The notes: a model not told the origin generated them from the letters alone. Shown: positions 42,937-52,248, counted from the first letter of the stretch. The stretch is 64,000 bases of DNA from Sandaracinus amylolyticus (GCF_000737325.1 NZ_CP011125.1:9672001-9736000); one strand, 5' to 3'. Made by a program: numbers and translations.

Positions 42937-45467
42937 GAAGGCTCCTGCGAGGGCCGGCTGCCGAGGAGCACGAGGCTCCGATCGAGCACCGGCTGCAGTC
43001 CGTTGACCTGGAGAGTGAGATCGAGCTCCTGCGGCGTGCGCGCGCCGCGACCCTGGACGCGCGCGCGCAGGCGCGTCGTCCCCTCTTCGCCCTGGAGCTC
43101 GAACGCCAGGCGCGAGTACTCGAAGTCGGCGAGCGCGGCGAGGACGCGCTGCTCGATCCACTCGCCGTCGCGGAGCTGATCGAGGCCGCGCGCGGGCGTC
43201 GCCGACGCCGGCAATTCACGGATGCGCACGCGGCCGGGACCGCGCGCCGAGAGGCGACCACGACCGAGCACGATGCGCGGCGTCGCCGAGACGAGATCGA
43301 CGCGCAGCGACATGCTTCCGTCGAGCCGACCGGTGCCGCTCGCGCGACCGCTCGAGACCGCCGTCGCGAGGCGCTGCAGCTCGATGCCGCGCAGCGTGAG
43401 ATCGAGCGCGAGGCTCGGCGCCTCGGGATCGACGCGGAACGGCGCGACCTCGACGCGACCACCGCCGACCGCGGCCTCGGCGCCCGCGATCACGATCTCG
43501 CGACGCACCGTGCCCGACGCGGTGCGGCCGGCGTGCGGCGGGCGCGCGAAGTGGATGCGCGCGCTGCCCTCGCGCAGCGAGATCGTGCCGCCGAGCGTCA
43601 GCGCGTCCCAGCGAACGCGATCGGCGCCCGCGCTCACCGGCGGATCGAGGTGCGCGAGCTCGAGCGTGCCGTTCACGCCGGTCGCCTGGAGCTGGCCCGA
43701 CTCGTTCTCGAGCGCGACGTCCTCGAACGTCACGCGGCCCTCGCCCGCGCCGGCGCGGGGACCGAGCAGCGCGTGCAGCGACACGCCTGCGCGCCCCACG
43801 ATGCGCGCGCCGCAGTGCTCCACGAACACGCGATGCAGGGCGTCGTTCGCGTCGATCGGCTCGGTCGGCACCTCGACGTCGACGTGACCGCGGCCGCTCT
43901 CCATGCCGAGCGCGACGTCGACGTGGTACGGAGCGCGCGCGCTCGCGCGACCATCGAGCGTCAGCGCGAGCCGATCGCCTTCGAGCGCGAGCGTTCCCTC
44001 GCTCGCGCCGAGCGCCACGCCGGCCCACGCGGTGTGGCGCGCGCGGCCGCGACCCCGCGCGCGGATCGAGCGCTGCTCGTCGAGATCGATCGGGAGCTCG
44101 AGCCGCACGTCGCGCATCGCGAGCTCGGCATCGGGCTGCGCGAGGCGCGCGACGCGGATCGCGAGCGGCGCGGCGAGCGAAGGCCGATCACCGAGCACCA
44201 CGTCGACGTCGCCCTCGGCGCCGACGTCCGACGCGCGCAGCACTCCGTCGCCGCGCGGCGAGCGCGCGCGCGCATGCAGCGTGATCTGCACCTCGCCGGC
44301 GCTCGTGCGCGCGATCATCGGACGATCGCCGCGCGGCGAGAGCGCGAGCGCGACGTCGTGGAGGCGCAGCTCGGAGCCCTCGCTGCCCAGCGCGAACGCG
44401 CCGAGCTTCACGCCGACGTCGGTGCGGGCGTGGGCGACGATCGATCCGTCGATCGCGCGCTCCACGTCGAGGCGCGGCGCGAGCACCGCGCGCTCGAGCC
44501 GGACGTCCTCGATGCGCGCGCTCGCGAGGTGGAGGTGCGATCGCACGTCGAGCGCGAGGCCGGGCGCGAGCTCGCCCGTCGCGTCGAGCACCACGTGCGC
44601 GTCCTGCACCTCGGCGATCTCGTGCGCGGCGCGCGCGACGTGCACGTCGAGGTGCCCGTCGTCGAGCGTCCACGTCGTGCCGCGCGCGGTGCCACGCGCG
44701 CGCAGCGAGGGCGGCGCCGAGAGCTCGATCGCCGGCGCGAGGCGGGTCGCGATCGCGCGCGGGAGCGTGCCGTCGAGCGACCACGCGACCGCGTCGTCGC
44801 GCTGGACGATCTCGAGGTCGAGCGTCTCGCCGGACGCAGCGCGCGCTTCGATCTGCAGCGTGTGCGCGCGCGGGTGCATCGAGATCGCCCAGACGCCGAG
44901 CGCCTCGGTCTCGAGCACGATGGCGCCGCGGGTGTCGCCGGGCGCGAGCTCGCCCTCGATCGCGACGTCGATCGGCGCGCCGTCGGCGCGCGCGAGCACG
45001 ACGTGGGAGCGCTCGATGCGCACGTGATCGATCGCGGGGCCGCCGCCGCCCGCGTCGCGCGGCGGCTCGGCGCGCGCGAGCAGCCGCGCGGGCGTGCTCT
45101 CACGAAGCGCGTCCTCGTCGAGCGCGGTCGACCAGCGCGCGCCTTCGATCGTCATCGAGATGCCGCGATCACCGAACGGATCGAACGCGACGTCGATCGA
45201 CTCGGCCTCGAGGTCCGGCGCGAGGCGCACGTCCGCGAAGCGCACGCCGTCGAGCCCGACGTGCTCGACCCGCAGCTGCGCGTCCTCGAGCCCGAGCTCC
45301 GCGAGCTCGCCGCGCACCTGCGACGCGACGAGCGCCGGAACCTCGACCTCGAGCGCGCGCCAGACCAGCGCGGACAGCGCGACGAGCGCGAGAGAGATCC
45401 CACCGATGCGCGCGCCCTTGCGACGAGGCGGCGGCTCCGCGGTGCTGCTGCGAAGCGACTTACGCAT
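42933..45467 (-). CDS. ydbH: YdbH-like intermembrane AsmA-family protein
   Basis: An 844-aa protein anchored by one N-terminal helix (GISLALVALSALVWRAL, about 20-36), then a very long beta-rich periplasmic region of repeated strands typical of the AsmA/YdbH bridge proteins that carry phospholipid between membranes. The C-terminal end (LADFEYSRLAFELQGEEGTTRLRARVQGRG then LDLTLQVNGLQPVL) matches the DUF/dicarboxylate-transport C-terminal signature of YdbH. It is coupled to the YnbE-like lipoprotein. ATG 45467 is preferred since upstream frame extensions lack protein character. No YdbL homologue follows, unlike in enterobacteria. Confidence 0.7.
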   Translation of the reverse strand: MRKSLRSSTAEPPPRRKGARIGGISLALVALSALVWRALEVEVPALVASQVRGELAELGLEDAQLRVEHVGLDGVRFADVRLAPDLEAESIDVAFDPFGDRGISMTIEGARWSTALDEDALRESTPARLLARAEPPRDAGGGGPAIDHVRIERSHVVLARADGAPIDVAIEGELAPGDTRGAIVLETEALGVWAISMHPRAHTLQIEARAASGETLDLEIVQRDDAVAWSLDGTLPRAIATRLAPAIELSAPPSLRARGTARGTTWTLDDGHLDVHVARAAHEIAEVQDAHVVLDATGELAPGLALDVRSHLHLASARIEDVRLERAVLAPRLDVERAIDGSIVAHARTDVGVKLGAFALGSEGSELRLHDVALALSPRGDRPMIARTSAGEVQITLHARARSPRGDGVLRASDVGAEGDVDVVLGDRPSLAAPLAIRVARLAQPDAELAMRDVRLELPIDLDEQRSIRARGRGRARHTAWAGVALGASEGTLALEGDRLALTLDGRASARAPYHVDVALGMESGRGHVDVEVPTEPIDANDALHRVFVEHCGARIVGRAGVSLHALLGPRAGAGEGRVTFEDVALENESGQLQATGVNGTLELAHLDPPVSAGADRVRWDALTLGGTISLREGSARIHFARPPHAGRTASGTVRREIVIAGAEAAVGGGRVEVAPFRVDPEAPSLALDLTLRGIELQRLATAVSSGRASGTGRLDGSMSLRVDLVSATPRIVLGRGRLSARGPGRVRIRELPASATPARGLDQLRDGEWIEQRVLAALADFEYSRLAFELQGEEGTTRLRARVQGRGARTPQELDLTLQVNGLQPVLDRSLVLLGSRPSQEPS

Positions 45468-45650
45468 CTGGGCGCCTCGGTGTACGGACGCGAGGTGCTG
45501 ATCGCAATGCACGAGCGACGCTCTCGCAGGGCCGCCCCGTCCGTTCGGATCGGTGCGCACCGGAGCGCCCCACCCGATCGGCCGGTGTGCGCGGCCGCTG
45601 GGCACCGGCTCGAGCGTGCGAACCGCGCTGCGCGGTGGGTGACGCGCAGT

Positions 45651-45670
45651 TCTTGAACGATCGTTCAAGA
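45651..45670. promoter_or_regulatory. 20-bp perfect palindrome upstream of ydbH-like gene
   Basis: TCTTGAACGATCGTTCAAGA is a perfect 20-base palindrome. It spans the stop of the AraC-type gene and lies about 185 bases upstream of the YdbH-like start on the same strand. It shares the 14-base core with the site at 3626 apart from one flanking base on each side. It lacks a T-run, so an operator is more likely than a terminator. Confidence 0.5.
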
Positions 45671-46696
45671 GCGGCGAGCGCGCCACGTCGCGGGGGTCTC
45701 CCCGGTCCAGCGGCGGAACGCGCGGTGGAACGCGCTCGGCTCGGAGTAGCCGAGCATCCACGCGACCTCCGCGATCGACACGCCCGCCTCGACCAGCGCG
45801 AGCGCGCGCGAGCGGCGCACCGCGTCGAGCAGCGCGCCGAAGGTCGTGCGCTCGTCGTCGAGGCGGCGCTGCAGCGTGCGCGGGCTCGCGTGCATCCGGC
45901 GGGCGAGCGCGGCGAGCGTGGGCTCTCCGCGCGGCAGAAGCTCCTCGATCGCGCGCTCGGCGCGCGCGGTCCACGAGGGCGCGGGCAGCTTCGCGAGGCG
46001 CGCGTCGAGGTAGCGCGCGAAGAAGCGCGCGAGCACCGCGTCGGCGCGCGGGATCGCGACGTCGAGCGCGTCCTTCGGGAGCACGACCTCGTCGACCGGC
46101 GCGTCGAGCTCGGCACGGACGCCGAGCAGCGCCTCCCAGCGCGCGGGATCCGAGGGCGTCGACCGCCGCAGCCGCACCTGCACCCCGGGGATCGGCGCGC
46201 CGGTGACCATCGCGACGTTCACCGCGAGATCGCGCGCGAAGACGTCGGCCATCGCGACGTGGGCCGGGCGCGGCGGGCCCCACGGCACGTAGCGCACGTG
46301 CACCGCGCGCTCGGTGGTGATCGCGTCGTAGCGCTCGCCCTCCGCGAAGACGCGCTGGTACTCGAGCGTGCGCTCGAGGGCGACGCCGAACGTCGGGCTC
46401 GACATCACGAGCAGGCCCAGCGCGTCGAACGCCTCGACGTCGAGCTGCTGCGCGAGCCGGAGGTGGGCGTGCGGATCGCCGGTGTCGTCGATCACACGCT
46501 CGACGAGATCGTAGAGCGCGGTGAGCGGCACGCGCCCGTCGGGATCGCGCAGCACGGTCTCGTCGACGCCGAGAGCGCGCCGGAGCGCGTCGGGGTCGAG
46601 CCCGAGCGCGCGCGAACGATCGAGCATCGCCGCGAGGGTGCGACCCCACGTGGTGGGCTGGCGCGGAAGGTCAGGCGTGCTGGCGTCGTCGGTCAC
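45665..46696 (-). CDS. AraC-family transcription regulator
   Basis: A 343-aa regulator. The N-terminal ligand-sensing domain resembles the arabinose-binding-like domain PF12625 (LALRRALGVDETVL region through VMSSPTFGVALERTLEYQRVF). The C-terminal AraC HTH (about 240-340) has TLAALARRMHASPRTLQRRLDDE and SIAEVAWMLGYSEPSAFHRAFRRWTGETPATWR. The OruR/ORF type usually activates a catabolic gene next door. It is divergent from the Rieske oxygenase gene with 36 bases between starts, making that gene its likely target. GTG start at 46696. Confidence 0.88.
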   Translation of the reverse strand: MTDDASTPDLPRQPTTWGRTLAAMLDRSRALGLDPDALRRALGVDETVLRDPDGRVPLTALYDLVERVIDDTGDPHAHLRLAQQLDVEAFDALGLLVMSSPTFGVALERTLEYQRVFAEGERYDAITTERAVHVRYVPWGPPRPAHVAMADVFARDLAVNVAMVTGAPIPGVQVRLRRSTPSDPARWEALLGVRAELDAPVDEVVLPKDALDVAIPRADAVLARFFARYLDARLAKLPAPSWTARAERAIEELLPRGEPTLAALARRMHASPRTLQRRLDDERTTFGALLDAVRRSRALALVEAGVSIAEVAWMLGYSEPSAFHRAFRRWTGETPATWRARRS

Positions 46697-46732
46697 GGCG
46701 GCTCGGTCGATCGCAGCGCAGCGTAGCAACGC

Positions 46733-47692
46733 ATGGACGAGATCGAGGGCTGGTGGGTGATCGCGGAGTCGCGCGACGTGGGGCGCGCGCCGCGCTCGGT
46801 GACGCGGCTCGGTGAGCGCATCGTGCTGTGGCGCGACGAGCGGGGCGTGCTGCACGCACACGACGCACGGTGTCCGCATCGCGGCGTCGATCTCGGCGAG
46901 GGGCGCGTGGTGCGTGGCGAGCTCGAGTGCGCATACCACGGGCTGCGCTTCGACACGTCGGGCCGATGCGTCGCGATGCCGTGCGAGGGCGCGGACGCGC
47001 GGGTGCCGCCGCGCATGCAGATCGCGCCGCGCGTGGTGCGCGAGGAGCGTGGCCTGGTGTGGATGTGGCGCGGTCCGACGCGCGACGCGCCGCTCCCGTG
47101 GCCCGATGCGATGCCGTCGCACGATCGGCGCGCGTGGACGCGCACGATGACGTGGGACGTGCCGCTCTCGCGCGTGATGGAGGCGATGCTCGACGTGCAT
47201 CACTTCCCGTTCGCACATCGACGCTTCTCGAGCGGCGTGGGCCCGCGGCTCGATCCGTGGCGGGTGCGCGAGGAAGACGGTGTGGTGCGCGCCGAGGGCA
47301 CGATGCGCGAGGAGCGCGCGAGCCGCGGATGGGACGTCGCGCTGGAGGCGCGATTGCCCGGGATCGTGTTCCTCTCGTTCGCGCCGTGGCTCGGCGGCTT
47401 CGTCGCGTGCACGCCGATCGACGCGGCGCGCACCTGGATCGTGGTGCGCTTCTTCGTCGACGTGCCGCTGATCGGCGCGCTGCTCGCGCGCTTCGCGCTC
47501 TGGACGGAGCTCACGCTCGTGCAGCCCGACGACGAGCGAATGCAGCTGCGCACGCTGCGCGCGCGGAACGACCTCTCGGAGTGCACGCTGGTGCGCGCCG
47601 ATGCGGCGATCGTCGCGTGGGATCGCCTCGCCGCGAAGGCGCGTCAGCGAGCGACGAGCGCGCGCTCGAGCAGCTCCGCGACGCGCGCGTGA
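46733..47692 (+). CDS. Rieske non-heme iron oxygenase
   Basis: A 319-aa aromatic-ring-hydroxylating-type oxygenase. The Rieske [2Fe-2S] ligands are Cys47 and His49 (CPHRG) with Cys66 and His69 (CAYHG). The mononuclear iron site is LDVHHFPFAH (Asp154, His156 or 157, His162). This short form resembles the single-component VanA/KshA-like demethylases and hydroxylases, which also need an electron-donating reductase not seen here. Substrate unknown. Its last 49 bases overlap the convergent SGNH-hydrolase gene. Divergent from the AraC-type regulator. Confidence 0.88.
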   Translation: MDEIEGWWVIAESRDVGRAPRSVTRLGERIVLWRDERGVLHAHDARCPHRGVDLGEGRVVRGELECAYHGLRFDTSGRCVAMPCEGADARVPPRMQIAPRVVREERGLVWMWRGPTRDAPLPWPDAMPSHDRRAWTRTMTWDVPLSRVMEAMLDVHHFPFAHRRFSSGVGPRLDPWRVREEDGVVRAEGTMREERASRGWDVALEARLPGIVFLSFAPWLGGFVACTPIDAARTWIVVRFFVDVPLIGALLARFALWTELTLVQPDDERMQLRTLRARNDLSECTLVRADAAIVAWDRLAAKARQRATSARSSSSATRA

Positions 47693-48807
47693 CCTTCGTC
47701 GGTCATGTGTACGTGATCGTTCAGCGCCCAGCCCATGGCGACCCAGCGCGCGATCGCGCCCGGCCCGCCTTGCAGCGCGAGCAGATCGAAGAAGCCGCAG
47801 CCCTCCGCGAGCGCGGTGCGGCGATAGAGATCGCGGACCTCGGTGGTGCGCGCCCGCGGACCGAGCGCGCCCGCGCGCGTCTGCATCCAGTCCGAGGGGC
47901 CGATGACGAGGCACGCGCTCTCCGGCGCGACGCGGTGCCATCGCGCGATCACCTCGCGCAGATCGCGCTCGAGCGCGGCCATCGGCGTGCGATCGCCGGT
48001 CTCGTTGGTGCCGTACGCGAGCGCGACGAGATCGGGAGGACGCCGCGCGATCTGCGCGCGCAGCTCGGCCTCGTCCCACGGCAGCTGATCGCGCGCTCGC
48101 GCGCCGGGCACGCCGAACGACTCGACGATCACGCCGGGACGGCCGGTCTCGAGCAGGACGCCGAAGACGCGCACCGGTCCGTCACCGCGCGCCCGCGCCT
48201 CGACGACGTGCGATCCGCGCGGCACGTCGGCCTCGAGGAACGTCGTGCGCTGCGCGAGCGGCACGTTCGCGACGATCGCGTCGTCGACGCGGAGCTCGAC
48301 CGTGCCCGCGCCCGACGCCCAGAGCTCGGCGTGCGCGACGGTCGACGCGCGCACCCGGGCCCACGACGCGCTCGTCGTCTCGACCGCGAACCCCGCGCGC
48401 CCGTAGCGATCGCGCGCGCGCTCGGCGCCGCGCACCCGCACTCCGCGCCACCCCGCGCTCTCGTGGATCGTCACGTCGCGCCGCTCGTAGAGCGCGAACG
48501 GCACCGCCGGCATCACCAGCCCCGCGCCCGCGTCGCCGAAGCGCCGCTGCAGACGCTCGCGCAGGAACCCGGTGTACTGATCCGACGCGGTGTGCGACGC
48601 GCCCCAGAACGAGAGGCGCGCGACGCCTTCGCCACGTCGCGCGCGATCGAGCGCGGCACGCACGCGCGGGAGCACGCGATGCTGAGGATCTTCGATGGCG
48701 ACCGCGACCCCGAGCGGCGCGTCCTGCGAGCGCACCGGCATCGCGCAGAAGGCGACGAGGGAGATCGCGCAGAGCGCGACGAGCAGGATCGCGAGCGCGT
48801 GCCTCAT
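47644..48807 (-). CDS. Exported SGNH/GDSL hydrolase
   Basis: A 387-aa exported esterase-like protein (signal peptide about 1-28). The nucleophile block is SFWGASHTASDQYTG (Ser in GASHT). The Asn block is AYGTNETGD. The terminal D-H pair is NDHVHMTDEGH. A jelly-roll-like insert (about 110-215) resembles the carbohydrate-binding domain of the O-acetylesterase group (peptidoglycan or polysaccharide deacetylation). Start overlaps the glycosidase stop (ATGA, 48804-48807), completing a four-gene operon with the two-component system. Overlaps the Rieske gene tail by 49 bases. Confidence 0.8.
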   Translation of the reverse strand: MRHALAILLVALCAISLVAFCAMPVRSQDAPLGVAVAIEDPQHRVLPRVRAALDRARRGEGVARLSFWGASHTASDQYTGFLRERLQRRFGDAGAGLVMPAVPFALYERRDVTIHESAGWRGVRVRGAERARDRYGRAGFAVETTSASWARVRASTVAHAELWASGAGTVELRVDDAIVANVPLAQRTTFLEADVPRGSHVVEARARGDGPVRVFGVLLETGRPGVIVESFGVPGARARDQLPWDEAELRAQIARRPPDLVALAYGTNETGDRTPMAALERDLREVIARWHRVAPESACLVIGPSDWMQTRAGALGPRARTTEVRDLYRRTALAEGCGFFDLLALQGGPGAIARWVAMGWALNDHVHMTDEGHARVAELLERALVAR

Positions 48808-49610
48808 CGCGCCTCGACGCCCACGACGTTCGGCAGATCCCAGAATTCACGGACGTCGTCGGCCTCGTGGAATCCGTCCTCCCAGCTGCCCATCTCGCGC
48901 ACCTGGGTGCGTCCCGCGTCGATCACCAGCGACGCCTCGGGGCCGCCCTCCATGTACACGAGACCGCGCAGCCCGAGCGCGTCGGCGGCGAGCATCTCGG
49001 CGAGCACCTGCATGCGATACGGGGTGCGCACGTGGACCATCACCGCGCGGCCCTCGCGGTCCGCGCCCAGCAGCGCCGCGCTGTAGCGGCGGGTACGCCA
49101 CGTGCGCTGCGGTCGTCCCTCGCAGTCGACCATCATGCGCACGCCCTGGAGCACGCTGTCGTAGCGCTCCGTCATTCCGTCGAGATCGAAGCCGCATCCC
49201 GTGCCTCCGATCGCGAAGGGCGCACGCTCGGCGCGGGGATCGAAGCCGATCACCGCGTCGAAGCGCGCGGGACGGCGATCGCTGCGCACCTCGCCGCGCG
49301 CGCGCAGATAGCCGCAGCTGCGCCCGCTCGGCAGGAACATGCCCGCGTTGATCGCGCCCACGAGGCGGTGATCGCGCACCCACGCGGGCGCAGGGCGCCG
49401 CGGTCCTTCGTGGCTCTCGGTGAGGAAGCGCAGCGCGTAGCGCCGCAGATCGAAGCGCACGATCGTCGCGATGCGATCGCCGACGTCCACCTCGGGCGCG
49501 CGCGGCAACCGCACGCGCTCCACGACCAGCGCCTCGTCCTGTGCGCTCGATGTCGGAATCCCGATCGCGATCAGGATCACGATCGCGGCAGCTCGACCCG
49601 CAGCTCGCAT
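48804..49610 (-). CDS. Phosphodiester glycosidase-family protein (NAGPA/DUF2233)
   Basis: A 268-aa exported protein with a signal peptide (about 1-23). It has the DUF2233 core: VGAINAGMFLPSGRSCGYL, then GGTGCGFDL, the RRYSAALLGADREGRAVMVHVR strand and ALNLDGGPEASL-type motif here as GLVYMEGGPEASLVI. The domain occurs in the enzyme that uncovers mannose-6-phosphate and in bacterial exopolysaccharide proteins. It overlaps the histidine kinase end by 34 bases, so its expression is coupled to the sensor. Probably acts on a phosphodiester-linked glycan (inference). Confidence 0.8.
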   Translation of the reverse strand: MRAAGRAAAIVILIAIGIPTSSAQDEALVVERVRLPRAPEVDVGDRIATIVRFDLRRYALRFLTESHEGPRRPAPAWVRDHRLVGAINAGMFLPSGRSCGYLRARGEVRSDRRPARFDAVIGFDPRAERAPFAIGGTGCGFDLDGMTERYDSVLQGVRMMVDCEGRPQRTWRTRRYSAALLGADREGRAVMVHVRTPYRMQVLAEMLAADALGLRGLVYMEGGPEASLVIDAGRTQVREMGSWEDGFHEADDVREFWDLPNVVGVEAR

Positions 49611-51448
49611 CCTCCGCCCTCCCGCTCGTGTGCGCTCGCCTCGCCGCCGTGCGCGCGCGCCAGATCGCGCACCAGCGAGAGCCCGATGCCGGTGCCCGGC
49701 TTGTGCGCGGTCTCCGCGCGCTCGACGCGATGGAAGCGCTCGAAGACGCGCGATCGTTCGGCCTCCGGGATCCCCGGACCGCGATCACGCACCGCGATCA
49801 CGACGCGCTCGCCGGCGCCGCGCACCTCGACGTCGATCTCGCCGGGCGCGTACTTCACGGCGTTGTCGATCAGGTTCACCACGATCTGCTCGATCGCCTG
49901 CGCGTCGAACGAGAGCTCGATCGGCTCGCCGGTGATCGCGCGGAGCACGCAGCCCTTCGCCGACGCGAACGGGATCTGCGCGGACACCACGTCGCGCACC
50001 TGCGCCGTGAGATCGCCGCGCGTCTTGCGCAGCGCGCGCCGTCCTTCCTCGAGCCGCGAGATCTCGAGCACGTTCTCGACCAGGCGCGTCAGCCGCACGC
50101 TCTCGGTCGCGATCTCCCGATACACACGAGGCCGGCGCGCGTCGTCGACGAGATCGTCCTCGAGCATCTCGGCGTGCATGCGGATCGTGGTGAGCGGCGT
50201 GCGCAGCTCGTGGCTGACCGCGCTCACGAACGCGCTGCGCTGCATCGCGAGCTCCTCGGCGCGCCGCGAGGCACGCGCGATCGCCAGCGCCGCCGCCGCG
50301 ACCGCGAGCACGAGCCCGATCAGCGCGCCGACCTGCCACCGCATCTCGCCGTCGAGCGCGGCGATCGACGCCGCGATCGATGTGTGCTCGAAGCACAGAT
50401 CGAGGCCGTGCAGCGTCTCGCTCGCGGGGCGCCGCAGCGCGCACGTCGCGTCGCGGTCGGCCTCGATCACGCGCGGCGCCGGTCCGCCCGCCGAGACCCG
50501 CGCGATCACCTCGGGCACCCAGCGCGACGCGATCGCCGCGCGATCGAGCACCACGCCCTGCAGCACCGCCGCGCCCTCGTGCGAGACGACGCGCGTGAGC
50601 ACGACCGCGTCGTCGTCGGCGCGCCACTGCATCGGCGTGTAGTCGACCTCGATCGACGTGGGCACGAGCGGCGGTCCGTCGGGGACGGGAGCCGGCACGG
50701 GCTGCTGCGGCGGAGGACGCGCGGCGCCGCGCGACTGCTGGAGCTCGTCGAGCGCGACGCTGCGGCGCGTGGTCACCGGCGCCTGCCGGCCGCGCCGCGA
50801 GATGCGCTCGAACGCGCCCACGTCGCCTGCCTGGGCCTGCTGGATCTCGTTCGCGAGCGACACCGCGTCCGCGTTGAGCGCGACCGTCACCGGCGCGTTC
50901 GCATCGCTCTGCAGCGCGCGCCACGCGTCCGCGAGGAGCACCGGCTCGGCGACGCTCGGCCGCGCGCGCGCGACGAGCTGACCCGCATCGCGACCGCGCA
51001 CCAGCGCGCGCAGATCGGCGAGCGCATCGCTGCGCGCGAGCGCGCGCACCCGCGCGGCCTCGGGCGGGCCCTCTTCGTCGGGCGTCGCGGTCCACGGCGT
51101 GCGCACCGTCCCATCGGGATCGACCTGGAACCAGCCGATCACCCGCTCGTCGCGAGGCCCGGCGGCGAGCGGCGAGACCGCGACGGGATCGCTGATCGCG
51201 AGCACGTCGGGCGGGCTGTAGTAGTGGTTGTAGAGATAAAAAGGACGCTCGTCCTCGCGACGTCGCAGCTCCTCGAGCCCTTCGTCGACCGCGCCGCGCA
51301 CCGCCGCGGCGACACCCTCGAGCCGTCCTTCGATCTCGCGCACCCGCGACGCGCGCTCGCGCGCCGACGCCGCGAGCCACCCGACGCCGAGCAGCACCGT
51401 CGGCAGCGCGACGCCGAGCGCGAGCCAGCGCGCGCGCGACCTGCTCAT
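49577..51448 (-). CDS. Sensor histidine kinase with large extracytoplasmic domain
   Basis: A 623-aa sensor. TM1 is about 10-28, TM2 about 370-393. The roughly 340-residue domain between them is unlike common CACHE or PAS domains and has a Pro-rich stretch (about 245-260), so its ligand is unknown. The kinase core has the H-box SAVSHELRTPLT (His near residue 415), N-box LIDNAVKYAP, G1 DRGPGIP, F-box FERF and G2 GTGIGLSLV. It phosphorylates the response regulator whose stop overlaps its start by ATGA (51445-51448). Confidence 0.9.
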   Translation of the reverse strand: MSRSRARWLALGVALPTVLLGVGWLAASARERASRVREIEGRLEGVAAAVRGAVDEGLEELRRREDERPFYLYNHYYSPPDVLAISDPVAVSPLAAGPRDERVIGWFQVDPDGTVRTPWTATPDEEGPPEAARVRALARSDALADLRALVRGRDAGQLVARARPSVAEPVLLADAWRALQSDANAPVTVALNADAVSLANEIQQAQAGDVGAFERISRRGRQAPVTTRRSVALDELQQSRGAARPPPQQPVPAPVPDGPPLVPTSIEVDYTPMQWRADDDAVVLTRVVSHEGAAVLQGVVLDRAAIASRWVPEVIARVSAGGPAPRVIEADRDATCALRRPASETLHGLDLCFEHTSIAASIAALDGEMRWQVGALIGLVLAVAAAALAIARASRRAEELAMQRSAFVSAVSHELRTPLTTIRMHAEMLEDDLVDDARRPRVYREIATESVRLTRLVENVLEISRLEEGRRALRKTRGDLTAQVRDVVSAQIPFASAKGCVLRAITGEPIELSFDAQAIEQIVVNLIDNAVKYAPGEIDVEVRGAGERVVIAVRDRGPGIPEAERSRVFERFHRVERAETAHKPGTGIGLSLVRDLARAHGGEASAHEREGGGCELRVELPRS

Positions 51449-52170
51449 TCGTCGAGCTCTCCTCCGAGCGCGAGGCGATAGCCGCGCCCGCGCACGGTCG
51501 CGATCCACGCCTCGCCGCCCGGCACCGCGCGCAGCTTCGTGCGCAGCTGCTGCACGTGCACGTCGACCGTCCGGGTGCGCACCGTTCCGTCGCGATAGCC
51601 CCACACGTCGACGAGCAGCTCCTCGCGCGTCACCGCGCGATGCGCGCGCGCCGCGAGGTACTCGAGGAGCGATCCCTCGCGCGCGGTCAGGCGCATCGTC
51701 GCAGGAGAATCGGCGCTCGCGTCCCATCGGACCTCGAGCGCGTCGAGATCGATCGTCGCGCCCGCGATCGCGATGCGCCGCGGCGCGCCGCTCGTCGTGC
51801 GCGGCCTGCGCAGCAGACCCTTCGCGCGCGCGACGAGCTCGCGGATCCCGAACGGCTTGGTCACGTAGTCGTCGGCGCCGTGCTCGATGCCCGCGACGAC
51901 GTCCTCCTCGGCGCCCTTCGCGGTGAGCACCAGCACCGGCGTGTCGTCGCCCCGCGCCCGCACCCGCCGCAGCACCTCGAGCCCGGGCACGCCGGGGATC
52001 ATCAGATCGAGCACCACCAGATCGACGCGCGAGGCCGCGAGCGACTCGAGCGCGCTCGCGCCGTCGGCCACGCCCGACGCGTCCCAGCCCTGCGCGCGAA
52101 AGAGCGCGAGCAGCCCGTCGAGGATCGGCGCCTCGTCCTCCACCACCAGCACGCGCGGAGTCGTCGTCAT
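51445..52170 (-). CDS. OmpR-type response regulator
   Basis: A 241-aa regulator. The receiver has VVEDEAP, the phosphoacceptor Asp in VVLDLMIPGVPG, Thr in VLTAKG and Lys in YVTKPFG. The C-terminal winged helix contains LTAREGSLLEYLAARAHRAVTREELL, VWGYRDGTVRTRTVDVHVQQLR and the closing RGRGYRL. The ATG at 52170 is used; an in-frame ATG lies 15 bases upstream. First gene of the operon with its kinase, glycosidase and SGNH hydrolase. The divergent gap to 52304 holds an inverted CCGTAAG repeat, a likely binding site. Confidence 0.92.
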   Translation of the reverse strand: MTTTPRVLVVEDEAPILDGLLALFRAQGWDASGVADGASALESLAASRVDLVVLDLMIPGVPGLEVLRRVRARGDDTPVLVLTAKGAEEDVVAGIEHGADDYVTKPFGIRELVARAKGLLRRPRTTSGAPRRIAIAGATIDLDALEVRWDASADSPATMRLTAREGSLLEYLAARAHRAVTREELLVDVWGYRDGTVRTRTVDVHVQQLRTKLRAVPGGEAWIATVRGRGYRLALGGELDE

Positions 52171-52216
52171 CGCTGCGCCGATCATCCACGTTCTACGCGC
52201 ACCGCGCGCGCCCGAT

Positions 52217-52248
52217 CCGTAAGTCTTCGGTAAAGGCCGTTCTTACGG
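52217..52248. promoter_or_regulatory. CCGTAAG inverted repeat in divergent promoter
   Basis: CCGTAAG (52217-52223) and its reverse complement CTTACGG (52242-52248) are separated by 18 bases, with GGTAAAGG in between. The gap is AT-richer than its surroundings and separates the regulator operon from the gene at 52304. Candidate operator of the OmpR-type regulator. Confidence 0.5.
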
